From positions 1-64,000 of the forward strand of contig NZ_JYJK01000012.1 of the NCBI RefSeq assembly GCF_003263785.1: a DNA stretch of 64,000 nucleotides, in the 5' to 3' direction. A program made the position numbers and the translations under genes. The notes beneath the pieces were generated by a model. That model made no database searches and had not been told where the DNA came from. It was given only the letters and a program-made list of their open reading frames with translations. Positions within the stretch are counted from its first letter, which is position 1, and each line of letters starts with the position of its first letter. Positions 28,875 through 42,150 of the stretch are shown here, piece after piece. Source of the stretch: Vibrio variabilis (GTDB lineage: Bacteria > Pseudomonadota > Gammaproteobacteria > Enterobacterales > Vibrionaceae).

Positions 28875-29636
28875 CTACCACTTTTTCTTCTCACCAAACA
28901 GCGCATTGATGTCGTCATCTCGCTCACTGTTGGCTTGTTGCTGCTTCTCTTCAGCCTTGGCTTGGCGAGAGTTTTGCAGCTTGTCGAGCATCTCGGTGAG
29001 CTTCTCTTTCGCTTGAATGGAGTAGTTGTCGTTCTTCGAGCTGAGTGCATCAATGCCTTTTTTCAGCAGCTGTGCGGCCGTACCAGGCTGCCCTTTTGCC
29101 ATAGAGTCATGAGCACGTTTGACGACGTTCTCAATGTTGATGCGGATTTGGATCGTTTCAAGGCGCGCATTTTCAACCATATAAGACTGCGTATCCATAC
29201 GTCCTTTGTTGTGCTCAGTGCGTACAGTATCGCGCAGGCGTTTGACCAGTTTCAACATAATGATCGCTTGCTTGTCGCTGGTTGGCACTTTGAACGATGT
29301 CGCTTCACTGCCTTCGTAGTTTTCTTGCAGTTGCTGAATCTGTGTCTTTGCCGCCTCGACGCGTTGCGCCAAGTGTTTGTTCTTAGGATCCAACTCATGC
29401 ATGTTCGTAACGGCATCTAAAATGCGGTTGTGAAGACATAGCATTAGCTCCTTACTGTATGGCAAGTAGCTCGCACCACTGATCAATTCTTCAGTGGCAT
29501 CAATCAAAGCAACATATCTGGCCGATTCTTGCCTTCTAGTGGCTTCGGCTTTTAGTTTGTATTGCAGCATGATGTTGTAGCCCAGTACTAAAACCAGCAA
29601 AAGGGCGACGAGCGCAATAATTAAACCAATATTCAT
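28875..29636 (-). CDS. Membrane-anchored coiled-coil protein of unknown function
   Basis: I do not recognise a function. The 253 residues begin with one membrane span (NIGLIIALVALLLVLVLGYN) and then a cytoplasmic helical region with heptad-like stretches (HLAQRVEAAKTQIQQLQENYE; SIQAKEKLTEMLDKLQNSRQ) and a charged, glutamine-rich tail ending DDDINALFGEKKKW. It is upstream of miaE on the same strand with a 56-base gap, so the two are probably co-transcribed. It looks like a conserved Vibrio hypothetical and lacks enzyme motifs. Confidence 0.8.
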   Translation of the reverse strand: MNIGLIIALVALLLVLVLGYNIMLQYKLKAEATRRQESARYVALIDATEELISGASYLPYSKELMLCLHNRILDAVTNMHELDPKNKHLAQRVEAAKTQIQQLQENYEGSEATSFKVPTSDKQAIIMLKLVKRLRDTVRTEHNKGRMDTQSYMVENARLETIQIRINIENVVKRAHDSMAKGQPGTAAQLLKKGIDALSSKNDNYSIQAKEKLTEMLDKLQNSRQAKAEEKQQQANSERDDDINALFGEKKKW

Positions 29637-29867
29637 AACGTTTTGTATCTACAATGAGTTTCCCTACAGTCTAATGAGACAGGATACACCAAAGGCTAAC
29701 TGACCAACACTGCAAAGTTGTTGAATTGGTCATAATCCGAGGAAAACGTGGGAACTTTCTGAACGGGTTTGAGAGGTAGAACAATTCCTATCCAAAAAAA
29801 CTGTTAATCTGTTTAGTAATTCGTTATAACTAATGATTATATGCTAAGGCTGGCGGTGGTGAGCTGA

Positions 29868-30875
<1,008 letters not shown>

Positions 30876-30901
30876 CACAAAGTGCTTTTGTTAGTACTCA
30901 C

Positions 30902-30950
30902 TTCCCCCTACAATCCATGCAGTTTCGCATTGCCTGAAGAATAGGGGGAA
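30902..30950 (+). promoter_or_regulatory. Leader hairpin that buries the ribosome binding site
   Basis: TTCCCCCTA (30902-30910) is perfectly complementary to TAGGGGGAA (30942-30950). The 3' arm is the Shine-Dalgarno of the GTG start at 30953. The 31-base loop holds a further small stem (ATGC-AGTTTC-GCAT). If it folds, the ribosome binding site is closed. Which signal opens it is not visible. Confidence 0.55.
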
Positions 30951-30952
30951 AT

Positions 30953-32148
30953 GTGCGCCAGCAATTTGACCAACTTACCGCCATACTCAAAGCCTACCAA
31001 GATTATTGGCGGCATGATCCCTTTATTCAAATAGTCAGTGATCAGCTTGCTTGGCAATCACAGCACCCAGCCTTGGCTGATTGGCTTTCTCAATGTTCTT
31101 CCGAACACATCCAACTCTTAAAACAGTCTCCGTCGCAGTGCGCAAAGGCGCTTAGCCTTTCATACCTGAGTTACATGCGCTTCAGAAGGCGGCTGTGATT
31201 GATTCGATAGGAAAGGCTTCTCCTCTAACTCTTCCTCGTGGCATCGATTCTGGCGTACCAGGACGCAAGCTGGAACAAATTCGTCAAATGGGTTCTGCAT
31301 GCATTCACAACCATCATGGAAGCGAGTGGTTAGAGTGGTGCTCTGGTAAAGGGTTTCTTGGGCGTATTCTTTCCTCTCAAACCGAGCAAAAGGTGACGAG
31401 CTTTGAATATCAGCAAGCCCTTTGTGACGCAGGGCAGCACGAAGCGGATAAACGCGGTTTAGCTATGCAGTTCGTCCAAGGCGATGCATTTGATGTGAGT
31501 TCACAACAGGTATTCAATGCCAATCAACATGCGGTGGCATTGCATGCGTGTGGTGATCTGCATGTTACGCTGATTCAGCGTGTGGTCGAGGCTAATCTTC
31601 CAGCCGTGACCTTATCACCGTGTTGCTATCACTTAATTCAAAACGAACAATACCAACCTTTATCTGAGCTAGGTAGGCAAGCCGAACTTTCATTAACGAA
31701 GCAAGAGCTACGCATTCCCCTTCAGGAAACCGTCACAGGTGGTGAACGCGTGAAACGTCACAGAGAACAAGAGATGGTGTTTAGACTTGGCTTTGATGCA
31801 CTCTGCCAGCAGAATCAGGTAACCGAGGGATATGAGCCGGTACCGAGTATTAAAAAGTCGCAGCTTTCCGATGGATTTGAGCATTTCTGTCATTGGGCTG
31901 CGGCGCAGAAGTCACTCACTTTACCTCAGGTTGATTTCGAGCACTATGAGCAGGTGGGGCAGGCGCGCTTTTGGAAAATGGAAGCTCTGAGCTTGGTGCA
32001 AAGTGTGTTTCGCCGTCCACTTGAGGTGTGGCTCGCACTGGACAAAGCCTTGTATTTAGAGTCTCACGGCTATCAGGTGAGCTTGTCGACCTTTTGCGAT
32101 ACGGCCACGACTCCGCGCAACCTATTGCTGCACGCATTCAAGCCATAG
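30953..32148 (+). CDS. SAM-dependent methyltransferase-like protein; frameshifted
   Basis: The product is a predicted class I methyltransferase of unknown substrate. The frame from GTG 30953 breaks at CC 31165-31166. One extra C turns the reading into SYPELHALQKAAVIDSIGKA and gives one protein of about 398 residues. Visible features are the SAM-site region LEWCSGKGFLGRIL, the acidic residue in VTSFEYQQALC, and VALHACGDLHVTL followed by LSPCCYHLI. The last two motifs (HACGDL and PCCYH) mark the METTL25/RRNAD1-like methyltransferase group. It lies after cysB in the usual Vibrio order. Confidence 0.78.
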
Positions 32149-32163
32149 CCTCAGCTAAGTTAC

Positions 32164-32206
32164 GCGTAAAACTATGTTAAGCGCAAAACTATGTTAAGCG
32201 TAAAAC
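32164..32206. repeat. 17-base tandem repeat
   Basis: GCGTAAAACTATGTTAA (32164-32180) is followed by GCGCAAAACTATGTTAA (32181-32197) with one mismatch, and by a partial third copy GCGTAAAAC (32198-32206). It fills the gap between the converging methyltransferase and ald genes, just before the ald terminator. Confidence 0.85.
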
Positions 32207-32214
32207 GCTGGCAC

Positions 32215-32239
32215 AAAAAAACGGGCAATAAGCCCGTTT
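32215..32239 (-). terminator. Terminator after ald
   Basis: Read on the - strand, AACGGGC pairs with GCCCGTT around a five-base loop and is followed by seven U residues. It lies 37 bases beyond the ald stop. Confidence 0.88.
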
Positions 32240-32275
32240 CTCAATTTGGATGTCGCTCTTATGGTTAAAGACCGA

Positions 32276-33400
32276 TTAATTGAACATCGCAATCGCTGTT
32301 GCTGGCTCAACGTATTCAAGGTCAAAGCTTTCAGCCACTTCTTTACAGGTGACTTTACCGTGAATCACGTTTAGACCATCTAGGAAGCCTTTGTCTTCAG
32401 TCAGTGCTTGCTGGTAACCTTTGTTCGCGAGCTTGATGATATAAGGTAGCGTCGCATTGTTCAGTGCAAACGTAGAAGTACGGGCAACTGCACCTGGCAT
32501 GTTAGCTACACAGTAGTGAACCACATCATCAACGATGTACGTTGGTTCTGCGTGTGTTGTCGCGTGAGAGGTTTCGAAGCAACCACCTTGGTCGATAGCA
32601 ACGTCTACCACTGCCGCACCTGGTTTCATCTTAGCGATGTGTTCTTTGGTGACCAGCTTCGGCGCAGCAGCTCCTGGGACTAAAACAGCACCGATGACGA
32701 GATCTGCTTCTAGAACATGCTTCTCAAGTGCGTCTTCCGTAGAATAAACAACTTTTGCGCGACCCTGGAATTCTTCATCCAAAACGCGTAATGTATCAAT
32801 ATTGCGGTCGAGGATTGTGACGTCTGCACGCATACCAACAGCCATGCGAGCAGCGTTAGAGCCCACTACACCGCCACCAACGACGACGACTTTCGCCGGT
32901 TCAACACCTGGTACACCACCAAGTAGTAGACCGCGTCCACCATTGGACTTTTCGAGTGTTTGTGCACCAGCCTGTATAGACATTCGCCCAGCGACCTCAG
33001 ACATTGGTGCTAGTAGTGGCAAACGACCCATATTATCTGTTACAGTCTCATAGGCAATGCAGACAGCTTTGCTTTTGATTAGCTCTTCAGTTTGTGGAAA
33101 ATCTGGTGCTAGATGGAGATACGTGAATAAAATTTGTCCTTCACGTAGCATAGCACGCTCGACAGCTTGGGGTTCTTTGACCTTTACAATCATCTCTGCT
33201 TTCGCGAAGACGTCTGCAGCGGTAGGAAGAATGGATGCGCCTACAGCGATGTAATCATCGTCTGAAAAACCAATACCAGAGCCTGCGTTAGTTTCAACGT
33301 AAACCTCATGGCCGTGTGAGATTAGCTCTCTAACGCTCGCTGGGACCATACCAACACGGTATTCGTGGTTTTTGATTTCCTTAGGTACGCCAATTATCAT
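32276..33400 (-). CDS. ald: Alanine dehydrogenase
   Basis: Ald interconverts L-alanine and pyruvate plus ammonia with NAD. The N-terminal domain [20 protein letters not shown] carries the pyruvate-binding Arg. Further motifs are KVKEPQ, YLHLAPD with the catalytic His, and the Rossmann segment [19 protein letters not shown]. The C-terminal [14 protein letters not shown] loop is also typical. Length is 374 residues. It is divergent from lrp with a 156-base shared gap, and Lrp-family proteins commonly control a neighbouring ald. Confidence 0.96.
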   Translation of the reverse strand: MIIGVPKEIKNHEYRVGMVPASVRELISHGHEVYVETNAGSGIGFSDDDYIAVGASILPTAADVFAKAEMIVKVKEPQAVERAMLREGQILFTYLHLAPDFPQTEELIKSKAVCIAYETVTDNMGRLPLLAPMSEVAGRMSIQAGAQTLEKSNGGRGLLLGGVPGVEPAKVVVVGGGVVGSNAARMAVGMRADVTILDRNIDTLRVLDEEFQGRAKVVYSTEDALEKHVLEADLVIGAVLVPGAAAPKLVTKEHIAKMKPGAAVVDVAIDQGGCFETSHATTHAEPTYIVDDVVHYCVANMPGAVARTSTFALNNATLPYIIKLANKGYQQALTEDKGFLDGLNVIHGKVTCKEVAESFDLEYVEPATAIAMFN

Positions 33401-33556
33401 CCTGACTCCTCATTATATTGTGGTTGTATTAACTGTTCGTAGGGTGTTATTGTCGAATTAATATCTAGTATAGAAGCTAATGAACAAAATTTGATACTGT
33501 ATATTACAGAGTTGTAGTATATTTTTTTGCAAGGAAGTAACAAGGTGGAATAAAAA

Positions 33557-34051
33557 ATGGCAGACAACTATAAGAAGCCGTCCAAGGAACTAGACCGAAT
33601 TGATCGCAACATTCTTAATGAGTTGCAAAAAGATGGTCGCATTTCAAACGTAGAACTGTCTAAGCGCGTAGGTCTATCACCTACACCGTGTTTAGAACGT
33701 GTACGTCGCCTAGAGAGACAGGGTTATATCACTGGCTATACCGCGCTCCTCAATCCGCAGTACTTAGATGCTTCACTACTCGTGTTCGTAGAGATCACGT
33801 TAAACCGTGGTGCACCTGATGTGTTTGAGCAGTTCAATACAGCGGTACAAAAACTGGACGATATTCAAGAGTGTCATCTTGTGTCTGGTGATTTCGACTA
33901 TCTTTTGAAAACAAGGGTGTCGGATATGGGTGCATATCGTAAACTCTTAGGGGATACTTTGCTTCGCCTTCCTGGTGTGAATGACACCCGTACCTATGTG
34001 GTTATGGAAGAAGTGAAACAAACTAACCAGCTTGTGATTAAAACGCGCTAG
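33557..34051 (+). CDS. lrp: Lrp, leucine-responsive regulator
   Basis: Lrp is a global regulator of amino-acid metabolism. The N-terminal helix-turn-helix is LDRIDRNILNELQKDGRISN followed by SKRVGLSPTPCLERVRRLE. The C-terminal RAM domain contains VQKLDDIQECHLVSGDFDYLLKTRV. Length is 164 residues with high similarity to enteric Lrp. The shared intergenic region with ald is A+T-rich and is a likely binding region; I did not identify individual Lrp boxes. Confidence 0.96.
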   Translation: MADNYKKPSKELDRIDRNILNELQKDGRISNVELSKRVGLSPTPCLERVRRLERQGYITGYTALLNPQYLDASLLVFVEITLNRGAPDVFEQFNTAVQKLDDIQECHLVSGDFDYLLKTRVSDMGAYRKLLGDTLLRLPGVNDTRTYVVMEEVKQTNQLVIKTR

Positions 34052-34162
34052 AGACGGCGCTTCCAAGTCTGACAAGAAGTTGACTAAAGTTATGATAAAG
34101 CATGCTTTATTCTCGAGTCAGATTGGGTTTTAATCCTCATTGTGGTTAAATCAATGAATACA

Positions 34163-34191
34163 CCGAGCGGCTTTTGCCGCTCGGACTGTTT
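34163..34191 (+). terminator. Hairpin terminator between lrp and ftsK
   Basis: CCGAGCGGC (34163-34171) pairs with GCCGCTCGG (34176-34184) around TTTT, and is followed by ACTGTTTT. The stem is strong; the T tract is interrupted. It most likely ends the lrp transcript. Confidence 0.75.
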
Positions 34192-34202
34192 TCAATAATT
34201 AG

Positions 34203-37200
34203 ATGTTGGTTATGTTCAAACAGGACAAAAAAAGAGTCGAAACGATTATCAAGACGAGTGAAGAGCCTCAGGCGACTCGTCTAAACGGATTTCAGCGGTT
34301 AAGAGAATGCTGTTTCATCTTAGCTGTGCTTACCTCTATTCTACTCGCCGTCGCCTTATTTACCTTCAGTCCGGCGGATCCGTCATGGTCACAGACTGCA
34401 TGGGGCGGTGATATTCAAAACGCTGGTGGCTTTGTTGGCGCGTGGCTGGCGGATACTCTATTTTTTGTTTTTGGCTCTTTGGCATACCCAATTCCTTTCA
34501 TCATAGCGTTTAGTGCTTGGGTCTTTTTCCGCAGTCGTGACGAAGATGAACCGATTGATCTGATGATCTGGGGTACGCGCTTACTTGGACTCACTGTTCT
34601 CATCCTGACGAGCTGTGGCCTTGCTGATATCAACTTTGATGATATCTGGTACTTCTCCTCAGGTGGCGTCATTGGTGATGTTCTAACCAGCTTATCTCTA
34701 CCCACGTTAAATGTGCTTGGCACGACTTTGGTTTTGCTATTCCTTTGGGGCGCGGGCTTTACTTTGCTGACGGGCATTTCTTGGCTAAGAATCGTCGAGT
34801 GGATTGGGGATAGCGTGCTATCAATGAGCGCGGCAGTGGTTAATAAGATTCGTGGTACCAAAGAAGAAGTGTATGAGCCTGTCTTGGAAGACCAAGACTC
34901 AGAAGACCAAGAGTCCGACTACACAGAGGAACTGCCACGCTTTAGCGCAGACAGTGTAGTGCAAGAGGCACAGGCTACCAGTAAGAAGCAATACAATATT
35001 CATGTTCCAGAGTCGATGCCTTCGGCTTCAGCAGAGCCTGAACCAGCCTGTGATCCGCTGTTTGCAAAACCAGAAGACGACATGGTTTCGCAAGGAGCCA
35101 GTGCTTTACAAAAAACAGTCGCTTCACAAGAGGCTATCGTTTCGCAAGAACCACAAGTACCGCAAGCTGTGTCTGCTCCATCAGAAGTGAACATCGCTGA
35201 AACGGCACAACCTATCGAAGAACCAGTTCAAGCGAAAGCCGTCGTTTCTGAAACAGCCCAACCTCAGCAGCCTCAAGTTGAACGGACTCGTCAGCTTGGT
35301 GCCACTATTGAAGAGTTGGAAAATGCTGCTCGCTCTAGTGATGATTATGCGAATCAGGGAGAAGAGTCAGAGTGGCCAGCATCAAGTGTTGCTGTATCAG
35401 CGGCAATGGCAAATGCAGAGCCAGCCGTAGCTTCAACAATTGAAGAGCCAGTTAGTCATGAGGCCATGTTTGCTACTGACCCTCAATCTGAGTCCCAGTT
35501 TACTGAAGAGCCTGTCAACCAACAGGTAGAATCATCATCCTATGCTGAAAATGAAGCCACGGAGCAGGCTCAGCCTGCGGTATTTGAAAGCGTCGAAGAA
35601 GTAGAGGACATTACGCCTCCATGGGCTGATACTGCTGATATAGATGTTGAGCCTTCAACGTCTCATATTGAACCGACAGTAGATTTCGATGCTTTAGATG
35701 CAGAAGCTGAAAACGAACCTGTCGATCAGGACGTCGAAGCATTCCAAAACTTGGTGGCCGATGCACAAAAAGCGCAAGTAGCGAAAATGAACCCATTCTT
35801 GGTTCAGCAGGAGCAGAATCTACCTAAACCCGCAGAGCCAATGCCAACGCTGGAACTTCTCTACCATCCAGAGAAGCGAGAGAACTTTATCGATCGAGAG
35901 GCGTTGGAAAACATTGCTCGCTTGGTTGAATCTAAGCTGGCCGATTACAAAATTAAAGCGGAAGTGGTGGACATTTTCCCAGGTCCAGTGATTACTCGTT
36001 TCGAACTTGATCTTGCGCCGGGTGTGAAGGTAAGCCGAATTTCTGGTCTTTCAATGGACTTAGCACGCTCGCTGTCTGCTATGGCGGTTCGTGTAGTGGA
36101 AGTGATTCCGGGCAAGCCGTATGTGGGTCTTGAGTTGCCTAACATGACACGCCAAACCGTTTTCTTCTCTGACGTGGTGGGTAGCCAAGCGTTCATCGAT
36201 TCAAAATCACCAACCACGGTCGTTCTTGGCCAAGACATTGCAGGTGAAGCTGTGGTGGCGGATCTATCGAAAATGCCACACGTGCTTGTTGCGGGTACCA
36301 CCGGTTCTGGTAAGTCTGTGGGTGTTAACGTCATGATCTTGAGTATGCTTTATAAGGCAACGCCTGAAGACGTACGCTTTATCATGATTGACCCGAAAAT
36401 GTTGGAGCTTTCCATCTACGAAGGTATTCCTCATCTTCTTTCTGAGGTCGTTACGGACATGAAAGATGCCTCGAATGCACTTCGTTGGTGTGTGGGTGAG
36501 ATGGAGCGCCGTTACAAGTTGATGTCAGCGCTTGGCGTTCGTAACATTAAGGGCTTCAATGACAAGCTGAAAATGGCAGCCGATGCAGGTCATCCTATTC
36601 ATGATCCGTTGTGGCAAGAAGGCGACAGCATGGATCCAGAGCCGCCATTGCTTGAGAAACTGCCATACATCGTTGTTGTAGTCGATGAGTTTGCCGACCT
36701 GATGATGGTCGTGGGTAAGAAAGTAGAAGAGCTCATTGCGCGTTTGGCACAAAAAGCACGTGCTGCGGGTATTCACTTGATACTTGCCACTCAGCGACCG
36801 TCGGTAGATGTCATTACCGGTTTGATCAAAGCCAATATTCCGACTCGTGTGGCGTTCACGGTTTCGACCAAGACAGATTCGCGTACCATCCTCGACCAAG
36901 GCGGCGCTGAATCCCTGCTTGGTATGGGTGATATGTTGTATCTACCTCCGGGCTCTAGCCACACAATCCGTGTACACGGTGCATTTGCATCTGATGACGA
37001 TGTGCATGCCGTAGTGAACAACTGGAAAGCGCGCGGAAAACCGAACTATATTGAAGAAATTACTAATGGCGAGCAGTCCCCAGAGACCTTGCTGCCGGGT
37101 GAGAAGATGGAAGGCGATGAAGACATGGATCCATTGTTCGATCAAGTTGTCGAACATGTGGTTCAGTCACGTCGAGGCTCGGTGTCTGGCGTTCAGCGCC

Positions 37201-37325
37201 GATTCAAGATTGGTTATAACCGCGCTGCGCGTATTGTCGAGCAGCTCGAGGCTCAAGGTATCGTAAGTGCACCGGGTCATAATGGTAACCGCGAAGTACT
37301 GGCACCCGCGCCACCAAAAGAATAA
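34203..37325 (+). CDS. ftsK: FtsK, DNA translocase at the division septum
   Basis: FtsK ties chromosome segregation and dif recombination to cell division. The N terminus carries four to five membrane spans up to about residue 200 (for example [16 protein letters not shown]). A low-complexity Glu/Gln/Ala-rich linker runs to about residue 530. The motor domain has Walker [15 protein letters not shown] and Walker [14 protein letters not shown]. The C-terminal gamma winged-helix, which reads KOPS and contacts XerD, is [20 protein letters not shown]. Length is 1040 residues; ATG 34212 is an alternative start. lolA follows after 34 bases. Confidence 0.97.
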   Translation: MLVMFKQDKKRVETIIKTSEEPQATRLNGFQRLRECCFILAVLTSILLAVALFTFSPADPSWSQTAWGGDIQNAGGFVGAWLADTLFFVFGSLAYPIPFIIAFSAWVFFRSRDEDEPIDLMIWGTRLLGLTVLILTSCGLADINFDDIWYFSSGGVIGDVLTSLSLPTLNVLGTTLVLLFLWGAGFTLLTGISWLRIVEWIGDSVLSMSAAVVNKIRGTKEEVYEPVLEDQDSEDQESDYTEELPRFSADSVVQEAQATSKKQYNIHVPESMPSASAEPEPACDPLFAKPEDDMVSQGASALQKTVASQEAIVSQEPQVPQAVSAPSEVNIAETAQPIEEPVQAKAVVSETAQPQQPQVERTRQLGATIEELENAARSSDDYANQGEESEWPASSVAVSAAMANAEPAVASTIEEPVSHEAMFATDPQSESQFTEEPVNQQVESSSYAENEATEQAQPAVFESVEEVEDITPPWADTADIDVEPSTSHIEPTVDFDALDAEAENEPVDQDVEAFQNLVADAQKAQVAKMNPFLVQQEQNLPKPAEPMPTLELLYHPEKRENFIDREALENIARLVESKLADYKIKAEVVDIFPGPVITRFELDLAPGVKVSRISGLSMDLARSLSAMAVRVVEVIPGKPYVGLELPNMTRQTVFFSDVVGSQAFIDSKSPTTVVLGQDIAGEAVVADLSKMPHVLVAGTTGSGKSVGVNVMILSMLYKATPEDVRFIMIDPKMLELSIYEGIPHLLSEVVTDMKDASNALRWCVGEMERRYKLMSALGVRNIKGFNDKLKMAADAGHPIHDPLWQEGDSMDPEPPLLEKLPYIVVVVDEFADLMMVVGKKVEELIARLAQKARAAGIHLILATQRPSVDVITGLIKANIPTRVAFTVSTKTDSRTILDQGGAESLLGMGDMLYLPPGSSHTIRVHGAFASDDDVHAVVNNWKARGKPNYIEEITNGEQSPETLLPGEKMEGDEDMDPLFDQVVEHVVQSRRGSVSGVQRRFKIGYNRAARIVEQLEAQGIVSAPGHNGNREVLAPAPPKE

Positions 37326-37359
37326 TTTCGATTCGCCTTAAGAGGTAAGAGGAAATCAA

Positions 37360-37991
37360 ATGAAGAAATGGTTTAATGCAGCGATGTTAACTGTATCAGC
37401 AGTGGGCTTTTCAGCTCTCGCTTTTTCAAACATGGCTTTTGCAACGCCGCAAAAGGAGCTTAGTGAAAGGCTTCAATTGAATGATGGTTTTAGTGCTACC
37501 TTCACTCAGGAAGTGACCAGCCAGATGGGGATGTGGTGATGGAAGGAGAAGGCAATGTTGAGATCTCACGCCCAAGCATGTTTCGCTGGGTCACGACACT
37601 GCCTGATGAAAACGTTCTAGTATCCGATGGACAAAATCTCTGGTACTACAGCCCGTTTATCGAGCAGGTCAGTATTTATAATCAAGAGCAAGCAACTGAG
37701 CAGACGCCATTTGTGCTTTTGACACGTAATCGCGCTAGCGACTGGGACAACTACAGCGTCAACCAAAAAGGTGATGTATTTACTTTAGTCCCAACGGCAG
37801 TCGATTCTACGCAAGGCCAATTTCAAATCAATATCGATAGCAAAGGCATTGTTCATGGCTTTAATGTGATTGAACAAGATGGTCAAAAGGGCAGCTTTGT
37901 TTTCGATAATATAAAAGTCGGCAAACCTGCTTCAGACCGATTTACCTTTGTTGTTCCGGATGGTGTCGAAATTGATGACCAACGGAACTAG
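37360..37991 (+). CDS. lolA: LolA, periplasmic lipoprotein carrier; frameshifted
   Basis: LolA carries lipoproteins across the periplasm from LolCDE to LolB. ATG 37360 opens a signal peptide ([18 protein letters not shown], cleavage after NMAFA). The frame stops after EVTSQMGMW. One extra C at CC 37521-37522 gives [20 protein letters not shown] and a 210-residue protein with the LolA segments [19 protein letters not shown] and [13 protein letters not shown]. LolA is essential in the enteric bacteria studied, so a true break is unlikely. RBS AGAGGTAAGAGGAA. It is followed by rarA, the conserved ftsK-lolA-rarA-serS order. Confidence 0.93.
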
Positions 37992-38008
37992 GTAGCTAGG
38001 ACGTTATC

Positions 38009-39358
38009 GTGAGTAATTTCAGTTTTGATTTTTCAGGGGACGAAGATTTTCGTCCCCTTGCTGCTAGAATGCGCCCAGAAACCGTTGAGCAATATATTGG
38101 ACAACAGCATATTCTGGGTGTGGGGAAACCGCTAAGGCGAGCGCTTGAGGCGGGGCAACTGCACTCAATGATTTTGTGGGGACCACCAGGCACCGGTAAA
38201 ACGACGCTGGCGGAAGTCGCGGCCAACTACGCCAATGCGGAAGTAGAACGTGTCTCTGCGGTGACGTCTGGGGTCAAAGAGATCCGCGCAGCCATCGAAC
38301 GTGCTCGAGAAAATAAACTTGCCGGCAAGCGCACCATCTTGTTTGTCGACGAGGTGCATCGCTTTAACAAGAGTCAGCAAGATGCGTTCTTGCCGCACAT
38401 CGAGGACGGCACGGTCACCTTTATTGGCGCCACCACTGAAAACCCGTCATTTGAACTCAACAACGCACTGCTTTCACGAGCAAGGGTGTATAAGCTCACC
38501 TCGCTTGATACTGCCGACATTCTTCTGGTACTCGAGCAAGCTAGAAATGATGAACAGCGTGGTCTAGGAGCCATTGCTGCAAGCTTTCATGACAATGTTC
38601 TAGAACGTCTTGCTGAGCTAGTCAACGGCGATGCGAGAATGTCGCTCAATTATCTTGAGCTGCTCTATGACATGGCAGAAGACAACGCACAAGGCGAGAA
38701 AGAGATAACACTGCCTCTGCTCGCGGAGGTTGCTGGCGAGAAGGTTAATCGTTTCGACAATAAAGGCGACATTTGGTACGACCTTATTTCGGCGGTTCAT
38801 AAGTCGATTCGTGGCTCTAATCCCGATGCGGCACTTTATTGGTCCGCGAGAATGATTGCCGCAGGGTGCGACCCGCTTTATATCGCTAGACGTTTACTCG
38901 CCATCGCGTCGGAAGATATTGGTAACGCAGACCCAAGAGCAATGCAGGTCGCGCTATCTGCGTGGGACTGCTTTACTCGAGTCGGTCCTGCCGAAGGAGA
39001 GCGCGCTATCGCCCAGGCGATTGTGTATCTGGCTTGCGCACCTAAAAGTAATGCTGTTTACACAGCCTGGAAGCAAGCGCTGCGAGATGCGCATAACCTC
39101 CCTGAGTATGAAGTTCCTCACCACCTAAGAAACGCACCTACGTCTTTGATGAAAGACATGGGCTACGGCGCGGAATATCGTTATGCCCACGATGAACCGG
39201 GTGCATACGCGGCTGGTGAGCGTTACTTACCGCCTGAAATGGCAGGTACGCGTTACTACGAGCCGACAAATCGCGGGCTTGAAACCAAAATTGGCGAAAA
39301 GTTAGATTATCTGGCGGATTTAGACGCAAAAAGCCCACAAAAGCGCTATGAAAAGTAG
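38009..39358 (+). CDS. rarA: RarA (MgsA), replication-associated recombination ATPase
   Basis: RarA is a clamp-loader-like AAA+ ATPase acting at stalled replication forks. Motifs are the N-terminal [16 protein letters not shown], Walker [16 protein letters not shown], Walker [21 protein letters not shown], sensor 1 [14 protein letters not shown], and the tetramerisation domain with DKKGD-like [20 protein letters not shown]. Length is 449 residues. The GTG start at 38009 follows the lolA stop by 17 bases. Confidence 0.96.
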   Translation: MSNFSFDFSGDEDFRPLAARMRPETVEQYIGQQHILGVGKPLRRALEAGQLHSMILWGPPGTGKTTLAEVAANYANAEVERVSAVTSGVKEIRAAIERARENKLAGKRTILFVDEVHRFNKSQQDAFLPHIEDGTVTFIGATTENPSFELNNALLSRARVYKLTSLDTADILLVLEQARNDEQRGLGAIAASFHDNVLERLAELVNGDARMSLNYLELLYDMAEDNAQGEKEITLPLLAEVAGEKVNRFDNKGDIWYDLISAVHKSIRGSNPDAALYWSARMIAAGCDPLYIARRLLAIASEDIGNADPRAMQVALSAWDCFTRVGPAEGERAIAQAIVYLACAPKSNAVYTAWKQALRDAHNLPEYEVPHHLRNAPTSLMKDMGYGAEYRYAHDEPGAYAAGERYLPPEMAGTRYYEPTNRGLETKIGEKLDYLADLDAKSPQKRYEK

Positions 39359-39446
39359 TGGCTTTTCGTTATCTTTACTCGGTTAACAAATCAATATCTG
39401 TCCTTGGTTAGGAAATGACCAAAGGCAGAGTTCTTCACAACTATAA

Positions 39447-40769
<1,323 letters not shown>

Positions 40770-40805
40770 TACTTCAGTATTAATGACAGTGACACATTAG
40801 GACTC

Positions 40806-40839
40806 AGGTCCTAGGTCCAAGGGCCTAGGACCTTTTTTT
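40806..40839 (+). terminator. Terminator after serS
   Basis: AGGTCCTAGG (40806-40815) pairs with CCTAGGACCT (40824-40833), extended inward by TCC/GGG, then seven T residues. The T run touches the bioA stop on the other strand. Confidence 0.93.
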
Positions 40840-42121
40840 ACCCCTCAATAAAGCAATCAGGCTTGTCGAGTGCGCCGGAAATTGCTGTAACTAACTGTTC
40901 AATGTGCTCTGGTTGGCTAATGTAGGGAGGCATCATGTAAATGAGCCTACCAAACGGGCGAATCCAAACCCCTTGCTCAACGAAGTGCTTTTGAATCACT
41001 TCCATGTTAACCGCCTTATGCGTTTCGACCACGCCGATTGCCCCCAACCAACGTACATCTTTCACGTTCGAGAAGCTTGTAAGTTTAGGCAACAGTTCCG
41101 CAAATAGGGACTCAATACTGCTCACTTGAGACTGCCATTCGTTATTGGCAACGATATCTAAACTCGCGCTTGCTACGGCGCAAGCCAGCGGGTTTCCCAT
41201 AAAGGTTGGGCCGTGCATAAAGCAGCCTGCTTCGCCGCCGCAGACCGTATCTGCGACGAGCTTGCTGGTTAATGTGGCTGATAGTGTCATGTAACCACCA
41301 GTGAGCGCCTTGCCGACGCACATGATGTCTGGCTGGATGTTGGCGTGTTCGCTCGCGAAAAGTTTCCCAGTGCGGCCAAAGCCAGTCGCAATCTCATCGA
41401 GAATAAGTAAGACACCATATTGATCGCAAAGCTCTCTTACACGCTTTAGGAAAGTAGGGTGGTACAAACGCATACCGCCAGCACCTTGCACAATAGGTTC
41501 AAGGATCACCGCAGCAATTTCAGTGTGATGAGCTTCCATTTTGCATTTGAAATCACGAATGTCCGCTTCATTCCATTCGTCCCAAAACCCAACCTCTGGA
41601 GAATCTGCAAAGATATGCTCAGGCAAAAATCCTTTGTACAAGCTATGCATGGAATTATTGGGATCGGTCACTGACATGGCAGCAAACGTGTCGCCATGGT
41701 AGCCGTGGGAGAGAGTCAGGAACTTTGGCCTGTGTTCGCCGCGAGCGTGCCAATATTGCAGCGCCATCTTCAGTGACACCTCAACCGCAACAGAACCAGA
41801 ATCAGCTAGGAAAATGTGCTGCATATTGTCAGGTGCAAGCTCAAGCAGTTTCTTGCTGACGTCAATGGCAGGCTGGTGGGTGATACCACCAAACATCACA
41901 TGGGACATCTTCTCACTTTGAGACTGCAGCGCTGCATTGAGCTTTGGGTGGTTATAGCCATGGATGGTCGACCACCAAGACGACATCCCATCGACGAGCT
42001 CTGTACCATCTTCCAAAGTGAGATGAACACCTTTAGCAGATACTACGGGATAACAGCTAAGGGGATTGAGTGTGGAAGTGTAGGGATGCCAAATGTGTTT
42101 TTTGTCGAAATCTAAATCCAT
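40838..42121 (-). CDS. bioA: Adenosylmethionine-8-amino-7-oxononanoate aminotransferase
   Basis: BioA makes 7,8-diaminopelargonate (DAPA) from KAPA with S-adenosylmethionine as amino donor. This is a PLP fold-type I class III enzyme: LVDGMSSWWSTIHGYNHP, DSGSVAVEVSLKMA, LTLSHGYHGDTFAAMSVTDP, LILDEIATGFGRTGKLFASE, and the PLP lysine in CVGKALTGGYMTLSAT. Length is 427 residues. It is transcribed away from bioBFCD across a shared BirA-type operator. Confidence 0.96.
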   Translation of the reverse strand: MDLDFDKKHIWHPYTSTLNPLSCYPVVSAKGVHLTLEDGTELVDGMSSWWSTIHGYNHPKLNAALQSQSEKMSHVMFGGITHQPAIDVSKKLLELAPDNMQHIFLADSGSVAVEVSLKMALQYWHARGEHRPKFLTLSHGYHGDTFAAMSVTDPNNSMHSLYKGFLPEHIFADSPEVGFWDEWNEADIRDFKCKMEAHHTEIAAVILEPIVQGAGGMRLYHPTFLKRVRELCDQYGVLLILDEIATGFGRTGKLFASEHANIQPDIMCVGKALTGGYMTLSATLTSKLVADTVCGGEAGCFMHGPTFMGNPLACAVASASLDIVANNEWQSQVSSIESLFAELLPKLTSFSNVKDVRWLGAIGVVETHKAVNMEVIQKHFVEQGVWIRPFGRLIYMMPPYISQPEHIEQLVTAISGALDKPDCFIEG

Positions 42122-42150
42122 GAAATGCAGTCGCTCAATTTTTAATCAAG

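Noticed and set aside
34415..34861. A 148-codon open frame on the - strand inside ftsK
   Set aside because: It is antisense to the FtsK membrane spans, where hydrophobic codons leave few stops on the other strand.
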